Source of the DNA: Pseudomonas sp. CC120222-01a
GTDB taxonomy: Bacteria > Pseudomonadota > Gammaproteobacteria > Pseudomonadales > Pseudomonadaceae
Direction: 5' to 3'
DNA length: 64,000 nt
Assembly: GCF_003097235.1 (NCBI RefSeq)
Contig: NZ_QEQQ01000029.1
Location: forward strand, 1-64,000
Both the position numbers and the translations under genes were made by a program. This document shows, in pieces, positions 26,528 to 34,291 of the stretch (position 1 is the first letter of the stretch; each line of letters begins with the position of its first letter). Under the pieces are notes generated by a model, which was given only the letters and a program-made list of their open reading frames with translations, was not told where the DNA came from and did no database searches.

Positions 26528-27291
26528 GCCGCGAAATTCTGCAAGTCAGCGGCCTGAGCATGCGCTTCGGCGGCTTGTTGGCGGTCAACGGCGTGGCCCT
26601 GACCGTCAAGGAAAAACAGGTGGTGGCGCTGATCGGCCCGAACGGCGCCGGCAAGACCACGGTGTTCAACTGCCTGACCGGCTTCTACAAGCCCAGCGGC
26701 GGTACCATTCTGCTCGACGGCCAACCGATCCAGGGCCTGGCCGGCCACCAGATCGCCCGCAAGGGCGTGGTACGCACCTTCCAGAACGTGCGCCTGTTCA
26801 AGGAAATGACCGCGCTGGAAAACCTGCTGATCGCCCAGCACCGTCACCTGAACACCAACTTCTTCGCCGGCCTGTTCAAGACCCCGAACTTCCGCCGCAG
26901 CGAGAAGGAGGCCATGGAGCGCGCCCAGTACTGGCTGGAAAAGGTCAACCTGACCGAATTCGCCAACCGTACCGCCGGCACCCTCGCCTACGGCCAGCAG
27001 CGCCGCCTGGAAATCGCCCGCTGCATGATGACCCAGCCACGGATCATCATGCTCGACGAACCCGCCGCGGGCCTGAACCCGAAGGAAACCGAAGACCTCA
27101 AGGCACTGATCGCCTACCTGCGTGAGTCGCACAACGTCACCGTGCTGCTGATCGAGCACGACATGAAGCTGGTGATGAGCATTTCCGACCACATCGTCGT
27201 GATCAACCAGGGCACGCCCCTGGCCCACGGCACGCCGGAGGAGATCCGCGACAACCCTGATGTGATCAAAGCCTACCTGGGGGAAGCGTAA
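26524..27291 (+). CDS. braF: Branched-chain amino acid ABC ATPase BraF (LivG)
   Basis: A 255-residue ATPase. Walker A is GPNGAGKTT (about 38-46), the signature region is AYGQQRRLEIAR, and Walker B with its glutamate is IIMLDEPAAG. The H-loop follows in LLIEHDMKLV. YGQQ in place of the LSGGQ signature is normal for LivG proteins. It pairs with BraG as the nucleotide-binding heterodimer. It overlaps braE by 4 bp and is joined directly to braG. Confidence 0.96.
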   Translation: MSREILQVSGLSMRFGGLLAVNGVALTVKEKQVVALIGPNGAGKTTVFNCLTGFYKPSGGTILLDGQPIQGLAGHQIARKGVVRTFQNVRLFKEMTALENLLIAQHRHLNTNFFAGLFKTPNFRRSEKEAMERAQYWLEKVNLTEFANRTAGTLAYGQQRRLEIARCMMTQPRIIMLDEPAAGLNPKETEDLKALIAYLRESHNVTVLLIEHDMKLVMSISDHIVVINQGTPLAHGTPEEIRDNPDVIKAYLGEA

Positions 27292-27993
<702 letters not shown>

Positions 27994-27996
27994 ATG

Positions 27997-28021
27997 AAAA
28001 AGGGCCTTCGGGCCCTTTTTT
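27997..28021 (+). terminator. Rho-independent terminator of the bra operon
   Basis: AAAAAGGGCC-TTCG-GGCCCTTTTTT forms a stable tetraloop hairpin with a U-tract, starting 4 bp after the braG stop. Confidence 0.92.
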
Positions 28022-28081
28022 CTGCCCGCAGGACGTGTATCGTGGCCAGCTCTTTGGCAAAGATTCTCCGGAGCCCGCCCC

Positions 28082-28756
28082 ATGCGCCTCACCCCTACCC
28101 TGCTGCTCACTGCCCTGCTGCCCCTGTTCGCTGGCTGCCAGTTGCTCGCCGAGCAGCCCCGTGACCCGAATATCGGCACCACGCGCATGCAGGGCGAACT
28201 GAGTGCAGGCGGCGGCCGGCTGTTGTTCAAACCTTGCGGTGAAAGCCGCCACTTCGTGATCAATGACGTCGCCGGCACCGGCATCCTCCAGGAGTCCGTC
28301 AGCCTGGCCAAGGACACCAACGCCAAATTGTTCGCCGACGTCCGTGGCCGCCTCACCGGCGCCAAACAGGCCGACAACGATGGCCAGCTGGAAGTCAGCC
28401 GCCTGTACCGCCTGGAGCCCTCCACCCGCGCCTGCGACGACCCCAACTTCAAGCAGCTGACCCTGCGCGCCAATGGCCACGAACCGGACTGGGACATCAA
28501 GGCCAGCGGCAAGGGTATGGTGCTCAACCGTGTCGGCAAGGACCCACTGCCCTTGCCGTTCCTCGAAGAAGAAGTGCCCGGCGGCGGCCTGACCCTGACC
28601 AGCGAAGCCAACGGCCAGCACGTTGAACTGTGGGTCGCCCCGCAACGCTGCGTCGACAACATGAGCGGCGCCGTGCGTCACCTGCGCGCCGAGCTGCGCA
28701 TCGACGGCCAGACCCTGCGCGGCTGCGGTTACTACGGCGGCGCGCGCGACAACTGA
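28082..28756 (+). CDS. COG3650-type lipoprotein
   Basis: A 224-residue predicted outer-membrane lipoprotein. The signal peptide ends in the lipobox FAGC (Cys19). The mature region contains two similar beta-rich halves (one around GGRLLFKPCGESRHF, one around LTLRANGHEPDW), as in proteins labelled COG3650. The function of the family is unknown. The cysteines at the halves may pair as disulfides. It is a single gene between the bra terminator and the FAD dehydrogenase. Confidence 0.78.
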   Translation: MRLTPTLLLTALLPLFAGCQLLAEQPRDPNIGTTRMQGELSAGGGRLLFKPCGESRHFVINDVAGTGILQESVSLAKDTNAKLFADVRGRLTGAKQADNDGQLEVSRLYRLEPSTRACDDPNFKQLTLRANGHEPDWDIKASGKGMVLNRVGKDPLPLPFLEEEVPGGGLTLTSEANGQHVELWVAPQRCVDNMSGAVRHLRAELRIDGQTLRGCGYYGGARDN

Positions 28757-28859
28757 TCACCGGGCGCTTTTATCCTGCCAGTCGGGGCGGCTAACAGCTT
28801 ATACTTGGCGGTTTGTGTAAAGCCGCCGGCCGCCCATGGCCGGGATACTGGACCCTGCC

Positions 28860-30467
28860 ATGCTACGAATCACCGAACTCAAGCTGCCCCTGGACCATCC
28901 CGACGAAGCCCTGCGTGAAGCCATCGTCCAGCGCCTGGGCATCCGCGACGAGCAACTGCTCAGCTTCAACCTGTTCAAGCGCAGCTACGATGCGCGCAAG
29001 AAGAACAGCGAGCTGCTGTTCATCTACACCATCGACCTTGAAGCCAGCAACGAAGCCGAGCTGCTCAGCAAGTTCGCCGACGATCACAACATTGGCGTGG
29101 CACCTGACGTCACCTACAAGTTCGTCGGCCAGGCTCCGGCCGACCTGCAGGAGCGCCCGATCGTGGTCGGTTTCGGCCCGTGCGGTATCTTCGCCGGCCT
29201 GCTGCTGGCACAGATGGGCTTCAAGCCGATCATCCTCGAGCGCGGCAAGGAAGTGCGCCAGCGCACCAAGGACACCTGGGGCCTGTGGCGTAAAAGCGTG
29301 CTCAACCCCGAGTCCAACGTACAGTTCGGCGAAGGCGGCGCCGGGACATTCTCCGACGGCAAGCTCTACAGCCAGATCAAGGACCCGAACCACCACGGCC
29401 GCAAGGTCCTGGAAGAGTTCGTCAAGGCCGGGGCGCCGGACGAGATCCTCTACATCAACAAGCCGCACATCGGTACCTTCCGCCTGACCGGCATGGTCGA
29501 GCAGATGCGCCAGGACATGATCGCCCTCGGCGCCGAAGTGCGCTTCCAGGAAAAGGTCACCGACCTGCTGATCGAAGACGGCCAACTGACCGGCGTGGTG
29601 CTGGAAAGCGGCGAGCAGCTGCACTCGCGCCATGTGGTCCTGGCTTTGGGCCACAGCGCCCGCGACACCTTCCGTATGCTGCACGCCAAGGGCGTGTACA
29701 TGGAAGCCAAACCGTTCTCGGTGGGCTTCCGTATCGAGCACCCACAAACGCTGATCGACAAGGCGCGCCTGGGCAAGTACGCCGGCCACCCGAAACTCGG
29801 AGCCGCCGACTACAAGCTGGTGTACCACGCCAAGAACGGCCGTTCGGTGTACAGCTTCTGCATGTGCCCGGGCGGCACCGTGGTCGCCGCCACCAGCGAG
29901 CCGGGCCGCGTGGTAACCAACGGCATGAGCCAGTACTCGCGTAACGAGCGCAACGCAAACTCCGGCATCGTCGTCGGCATCGACCCCGAGCGCGACTACC
30001 CGGGCGGCCCGCTGGCCGGCATCGAGCTGCAAGAGCGCCTGGAAGCCCACGCCTACGTCATGGGTGGCAGCAACTACCAGGCACCGGCGCAGCTGGTGGG
30101 CGACTTCGTCGCGGGCAAGCCGTCCACCGCACTGGGCAGCGTCGAGCCGTCGTACAAGCCGGGGGTGACCCTGGGTGACCTGGCGCCGAGCCTGCCGGAC
30201 TTCGCCATCGAGGCCATCCGCGAAGCGCTGCCGGCGTTCGACCGCCAGATCAAAGGCTACAACCTGCATGATGCGGTGCTGACTGGCATCGAGACGCGCA
30301 CCTCATCGCCACTGCGCATTACCCGTGGTGCGGACTTCCAGAGCCTGAACATGAAGGGGCTGTTCCCGGCAGGCGAAGGTGCAGGTTATGCCGGGGGGAT
30401 TCTTTCGGCGGGTGTGGATGGTATCCGTATTGCGGAAGCCGTGGCTCGCGACATCCTCGGCCTGTAA
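28860..30467 (+). CDS. FAD-dependent dehydrogenase (COG2509 type)
   Basis: A 535-residue flavoprotein. The N-terminal 85 residues form a small RNA-binding-like or ferredoxin-like domain typical of this family. The FAD-binding motif follows (VVGFGPCGIFAGL, about 99-111), with a GEGGAGTFSDGKL loop and a C-terminal FPAGEGAGYAGGI motif. I chose MLRITELKLPL at 28860 as the start because the family begins this way; eight more codons upstream are possible. The physiological substrate of this group is unknown. A REP hairpin and a terminator follow. Confidence 0.88.
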   Translation: MLRITELKLPLDHPDEALREAIVQRLGIRDEQLLSFNLFKRSYDARKKNSELLFIYTIDLEASNEAELLSKFADDHNIGVAPDVTYKFVGQAPADLQERPIVVGFGPCGIFAGLLLAQMGFKPIILERGKEVRQRTKDTWGLWRKSVLNPESNVQFGEGGAGTFSDGKLYSQIKDPNHHGRKVLEEFVKAGAPDEILYINKPHIGTFRLTGMVEQMRQDMIALGAEVRFQEKVTDLLIEDGQLTGVVLESGEQLHSRHVVLALGHSARDTFRMLHAKGVYMEAKPFSVGFRIEHPQTLIDKARLGKYAGHPKLGAADYKLVYHAKNGRSVYSFCMCPGGTVVAATSEPGRVVTNGMSQYSRNERNANSGIVVGIDPERDYPGGPLAGIELQERLEAHAYVMGGSNYQAPAQLVGDFVAGKPSTALGSVEPSYKPGVTLGDLAPSLPDFAIEAIREALPAFDRQIKGYNLHDAVLTGIETRTSSPLRITRGADFQSLNMKGLFPAGEGAGYAGGILSAGVDGIRIAEAVARDILGL

Positions 30468-30474
30468 AGCTACT

Positions 30475-30506
30475 GGCCTCTTCGCGGGCACGCCCGCGAA
30501 GAGGCC
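30475..30506. repeat. REP element of the P. putida type
   Basis: GGCCTCTTCGCGGG and CCCGCGAAGAGGCC form a perfect 14-bp stem around a 4-nt CACG loop, 7 bp after the dehydrogenase stop. The sequence matches the species-specific P. putida REP palindrome. It differs from the larger repeats at 16.5 and 55.6 kb. Confidence 0.85.
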
Positions 30507-30520
30507 GGTGCAGGAAAACA

Positions 30521-30557
30521 AAAAACCCCGAACAGGCCTGGCCCGTTCGGGGTTTTT
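30521..30557. terminator. Bidirectional terminator
   Basis: AAAAACCCCGAAC and GTTCGGGGTTTTT form a 13-bp stem including the A/T flanks, so a U-tract results on both strands. It ends both the FAD dehydrogenase transcript and the convergent glycine-zipper lipoprotein transcript, which stops at 30572. Confidence 0.92.
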
Positions 30558-30571
30558 ATTTGCCGCGACGA

Positions 30572-31036
30572 TCAGTGCGAAACGCGGCTGGTACCGTCAA
30601 CGGTCATGATGCGCACGCGGTCGCCAACGCGGAAGATTTCGTTCTGCTGCACGGCCTGCACATAAGCGCGCATGCTGCCATCGTCTTCACGCACAGTGAT
30701 TTCCACGCCTTGGGTACGGGTCAGGCCTTCCTCGGCAGCGGAACCTGCCAGGCCACCGGCCACTGCACCAATCACGGCGGTGACGATGCTGCCACGGCCA
30801 CCGCCAATGGCGCTGCCGGCCACGCCACCGACGATGGCGCCAGCACCACCGCCGATCGGCGTCTTGGTGCCTTCGATCTTGACTGGGCGCAGGGATTCGA
30901 TGGTCCCCATGCGCACGGTCTGCACGCGACGGGCTTCATCACGGGAGTAGCTGTCACCGGTCAGGCTCGAGGCACAGCCACCGAGCAGCAGCGACATGGT
31001 GGTGAAAGTCGCCACCAGCAAAGCGGATTTACGCAT
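30572..31036 (-). CDS. Glycine-zipper lipoprotein (SlyB-like)
   Basis: A 154-residue lipoprotein. The signal peptide ends at the lipobox LLGGC (Cys21). A glycine-zipper 2TM domain (GGGAGAIVGGVAGSAIGGG and a second Gly-rich repeat, about 60-105) follows, and a C-terminal beta domain. This matches the SlyB/Pcp family of outer-membrane lipoproteins that help stabilise the envelope. The start at 31036 is the only methionine followed by a proper signal sequence. The 220 bp upstream contain no gene. Confidence 0.88.
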   Translation of the reverse strand: MRKSALLVATFTTMSLLLGGCASSLTGDSYSRDEARRVQTVRMGTIESLRPVKIEGTKTPIGGGAGAIVGGVAGSAIGGGRGSIVTAVIGAVAGGLAGSAAEEGLTRTQGVEITVREDDGSMRAYVQAVQQNEIFRVGDRVRIMTVDGTSRVSH

Positions 31037-31232
31037 GGGTACAATCTCCAGAAAACAGGTGTCCATTAGACGCCGCGCGTTGACGGCTGTCACGGCGCCA
31101 GTACAAAAAATTTATTTCCATTCAGCCCCTGTACAGCCTTGATGGACAGTAATGCGGGCGTTACAGCTCAGACCAAGGATAGCCACGGATTACTTCATCA
31201 GTTGTGAAGAAGTGTTGGCTTGAGGAGGGAAT

Positions 31233-31251
31233 GGGGCTGCCTGGCAGCCCC
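31233..31251 (-). terminator. Hairpin after pdxH
   Basis: GGGGCTGC and GCAGCCCC form a perfect 8-bp stem with a 3-nt loop, 7 bp beyond the pdxH stop on the minus strand. The downstream tract is not U-rich, so termination may be inefficient. Confidence 0.55.
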
Positions 31252-31257
31252 AAGGTG

Positions 31258-31905
31258 TCACGGTGCCAGGCGCTCGCGCACCCACTGCCCGTCGACCAGA
31301 CGGTAGTTCAGACGGTCATGCAACCTGCTGGCCCGGCCCTGCCAGAACTCGATCCGCTCAGGCAGCAAGCGATAGCCACCCCAATGTTCCGGGCAATGCG
31401 GCTGGGTATCGGAGAAGCGTGCCTCGGTGGCCTTGACCAGGCCTTCGAGCTCCTCACGATTGGCAATGACACGGCTCTGCGGCGAAGCCCAGGCCCCCAG
31501 GCGGCTGCCCAGCGGGCGCACCTGGTAGTAGTCATCGGACTCCTTGGCCGTGACCTTCTCCACTCGCCCTTCGATCCGCACCTGGCGCTCCAGCGCCGGC
31601 CAGAAGAAGGTCATGGCAGCGAACGGGTTGGCCAGCAGCTGCTGGCCCTTGGCGCTGTCATAGTTGGTGAAGAAGGTGAAACCACGGTCATCGAGGCCCT
31701 TGAGCAGCAGCACACGACAGTGCGGGCGACCCTCGCCATCGACTGTGGCGAGGGTCAGGGCGTTGGCCTCCACCGGTGGCTGCTCGGTCTTCACCGCGTC
31801 GGCAAACCACTGGTGGAACAGAGCGAACGGCTCACCCGGCGCCTGGGCTTCGGCCAGGCCATCACGGGTGTAGTCGCGGCGCATATCGGCCAGGGATTGG
31901 GTCAT
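31258..31905 (-). CDS. pdxH: Pyridoxamine 5'-phosphate oxidase
   Basis: A 215-residue FMN enzyme that oxidises pyridoxine or pyridoxamine 5'-phosphate to pyridoxal 5'-phosphate, the last step of vitamin B6 synthesis and salvage. RVLLLKGLDDRGFTFFTNYD and SRLGAWASPQSRVI are family signatures, and the C-terminal RLHDRLNYR carries substrate-binding residues. Length equals the family norm. The OmpA-like gene downstream of its promoter side (31925-32902) is separated by only 19 bp, so the two may be co-transcribed. Confidence 0.96.
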   Translation of the reverse strand: MTQSLADMRRDYTRDGLAEAQAPGEPFALFHQWFADAVKTEQPPVEANALTLATVDGEGRPHCRVLLLKGLDDRGFTFFTNYDSAKGQQLLANPFAAMTFFWPALERQVRIEGRVEKVTAKESDDYYQVRPLGSRLGAWASPQSRVIANREELEGLVKATEARFSDTQPHCPEHWGGYRLLPERIEFWQGRASRLHDRLNYRLVDGQWVRERLAP

Positions 31906-31924
31906 GGCTGCGTTTCCTTGACGA

Positions 31925-32902
31925 TCAGTTGGTCTTCGCAGGGCTGTTGGCGGCTACTTTCTTGTCGGTGGTAGCGGCTTTCTTGGCGGCAGGCTTGGCT
32001 GGCGCGGCTTTTTTCTTGGCGGTGGTCTTCGCCGCAGGTTTGGCAGCGGCCTTCTTCGCAGCAGGCTTGGCGGCTGGTTTCTTGGTCTCGACAGGCTTGG
32101 CGGCAGGGGCCTTGGCATCCTGCACGGCAACCATCGAAGCCGGGGTTGCTACCGGAGCTGCCTGTTGGTACTTGGCCAGCAGGGCAACCATGGTGTTCTG
32201 CGGCGTCAGCAGCATTTCCACGCGGCGGTTCAGGGCACGGCCTTCAGCGCTGTCGTTGGCGGCACGCGGCATTTCCGAGCCCATGCCCTTGAGCGACAGA
32301 CGGTCACGCTGCAGGCCACTCAGGCGGAAGATCGCCGATACCGAGGCGGCACGCTCCAGGCTCAGTTTCTGGTTGGCGGCGGCTACACCGCTGCTGTCGG
32401 CATGGCCGAGTACCAGCACGGCAGTCTTCGAGTCGCCTTCGACGGCCTTGGCCACGCGGGTGATCGGGGCCAGGGTCATCGGCAGCAGCATGTTCGGGCG
32501 ATCCGGGTTGTACGAGCTGTCGACCGGGATGGTCACCACCAGCACGTTGTCGCGGCGCTCCAGCTCCAGCTTGCTGTCCTTGACGGCTTCACGCAGCTTC
32601 GGCTCGTACTGGTCCAGCCAGGCCTGGGTGGCCTTTTCGTCGATCTTCGGCACTACCGGCCCTTTGGCCTGCTTGTCGTCACCGCCGAACGGCCACCACC
32701 AGTGGCTCGCGCCCTCGGACTTGGCATCGGCCTTGGCGACTTTCTCGGTAACCGCCGCTTTCACTTCCTTGTCGGCAACCTGGTCCGAACCGAACGGCCA
32801 CCAGCTGCTACCGCCGTCCTTGGAAGCGTCCTGGGAGTGGCTGGCGCAACCGGTCATAGCGGCCAGGCACAGGGCGAGAGCTAAGGTTTTATGTGAAGAC
32901 AT
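31925..32902 (-). CDS. OmpA-family lipoprotein with a histone-H1-like tail
   Basis: A 325-residue protein. The signal peptide ends in the lipobox MTGC (Cys18). An aromatic-rich linker has two WWPFG repeats. An OmpA-like peptidoglycan-binding domain spans about 115-235 (LGHADSSGVAAANQKLSLERA and NRRVEMLL). The last 55 residues are Lys/Ala/Pro repeats (KPAAKKAAAKPAAKT-like), similar to the tails of AlgP and histone H1. The start at 32902 lacks a good ribosome binding site. The tail would sit in the periplasm, where it could bind acidic polymers. Confidence 0.82.
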   Translation of the reverse strand: MSSHKTLALALCLAAMTGCASHSQDASKDGGSSWWPFGSDQVADKEVKAAVTEKVAKADAKSEGASHWWWPFGGDDKQAKGPVVPKIDEKATQAWLDQYEPKLREAVKDSKLELERRDNVLVVTIPVDSSYNPDRPNMLLPMTLAPITRVAKAVEGDSKTAVLVLGHADSSGVAAANQKLSLERAASVSAIFRLSGLQRDRLSLKGMGSEMPRAANDSAEGRALNRRVEMLLTPQNTMVALLAKYQQAAPVATPASMVAVQDAKAPAAKPVETKKPAAKPAAKKAAAKPAAKTTAKKKAAPAKPAAKKAATTDKKVAANSPAKTN

Positions 32903-33001
32903 CAGCGATACACCATGAAATTGAAAGATATTTTGCCAACGCACTTCAGGCGTTGGCATTGAGGATAGTCAAAGGGGTTGCGTAATACCCGCTTTACCCG
33001 A

Positions 33002-34147
33002 TCAAAGGCAAGTGCCAAGCACGCGTACCAGCTGCTGGGCTCTTGGATCCATGAGCACGTAAGGGCCGAGGGTATTGACCACGAAGCCGAATGCCACGTC
33101 GTGCTCCGGGTCGGCGAAACCGACCGAGCCGCCAGCGCCTGGATGGCCGAAGGCACGGGCGCCGAGGCCGAAGGTGGCGTTGGCCACGTCGGGCTGGTCG
33201 AGCATGCAACCCAGGCCGAAGCGGGTCTGGGTCAACAAGGTACGGTCCTGGCCGAGGCTATGTTCGCGGGTCAGTTCGTCGAGCAGTTCGGATTCGAGCA
33301 GGCTGCCGTCGAGCAGGCCTGCGTAGAAGCCTGCCAGGCTGCGTGCATTGCCGTGGCCATTGGCTGCTGGCTGCTGCATGCGCCGCCATTCGGGTTTGTT
33401 GGTGCTGGTCAGGATGGCCGGCGGGTTGGTGAAGGCGCGAGTCGACAGTGCCTCGGGTTCACGCATGGTCACCTGCAGCAGGCGCTGGGCTGCGGCATCA
33501 CCCGGGTTGCCCTTGCCACGGGCAATATGTGCCACTCGGTGGAACTCTTCGTCGGCCAGGCCGACGTGGAAGTCCAGGCCCAGCGGCCGGGCGGTACGGG
33601 CGACGATCGAGTCACCCGGGCCACGGCCATCGGCGCGGCGGATCAGTTCGCCGATCAGCCAGCCGTAGGTAATGGCGGCATAGCCGTGCTCGGTGCCGGG
33701 CACCCACCAGGGCGTTTCGGCGGCCAGGGCATCGACCATGGTCTGCCAGTCATACAGGGCTTCAGCCGGCAGCAGCTCGCGGATGGCCGGCAGGCCGGCA
33801 CGGTGGCTGAGCAACTGGCGCAGGGTGATGTTCTGCTTGCCGGCCTGGGCGAACTCCGGCCAGTAACGGGCCACCGGGGCATCCAGGGCAAGCTTGCCCT
33901 CGCCCACCAACTGCAACGCGGTCACGGCGGTGAAGGTCTTGGTGCAGGAGAACAGGTTGGCGATGGTATCGCTGTGCCAGGCCTGCTGGCCGTCCTTGTC
34001 GGCACTGCCTGCCCACAGGTCGACCACGGTCTCGCCACCAACCTGGATGCACAGCGCAGCTCCACGCTCCTGGGGATCTTCGAACAATGCCGCGAACGCT
34101 TCACGCACCGCTTCGAACTTCAGCTCATAATGACCCTGAATCTGCAC
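33002..34147 (-). CDS. Serine hydrolase of the class C beta-lactamase/EstB family
   Basis: A 381-residue protein starting with GTG at 34147; GGAGAG lies 6 nt upstream, while the longer frame to 34222 has no signal. The SxxK catalytic motif is SCTK (67-70), a Tyr lies in HGYAAITYG in the YxN position, and HPGAGG near the C-terminus replaces the KTG box. These mark the EstB/penicillin-binding-protein-like esterases. There is no signal peptide, so it is probably a cytoplasmic esterase rather than a drug-resistance enzyme. Confidence 0.88.
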   Translation of the reverse strand: MQIQGHYELKFEAVREAFAALFEDPQERGAALCIQVGGETVVDLWAGSADKDGQQAWHSDTIANLFSCTKTFTAVTALQLVGEGKLALDAPVARYWPEFAQAGKQNITLRQLLSHRAGLPAIRELLPAEALYDWQTMVDALAAETPWWVPGTEHGYAAITYGWLIGELIRRADGRGPGDSIVARTARPLGLDFHVGLADEEFHRVAHIARGKGNPGDAAAQRLLQVTMREPEALSTRAFTNPPAILTSTNKPEWRRMQQPAANGHGNARSLAGFYAGLLDGSLLESELLDELTREHSLGQDRTLLTQTRFGLGCMLDQPDVANATFGLGARAFGHPGAGGSVGFADPEHDVAFGFVVNTLGPYVLMDPRAQQLVRVLGTCL

Positions 34148-34264
34148 CCGCTGCTCTCCGTACGACCATGCTGACAAAGGCGTGCATTGTTTCAGTAGTT
34201 GCTGGTTTTGCCTACTGGGCAAGGCCGGATGGTTGGTGAAGAAACTGCAGTGTCATCTGTGCCA

Positions 34265-34281
34265 GGGGCGCTGAGCGCCCC
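34265..34281. terminator. Hairpin after the glycosidase gene
   Basis: GGGGCGC and GCGCCCC form a 7-bp stem with a TGA loop, 11 bp beyond the stop of the agarase-like gene (minus strand). No U-tract follows, so its strength is uncertain. Confidence 0.5.
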
Positions 34282-34291
34282 CGGTAGACAT

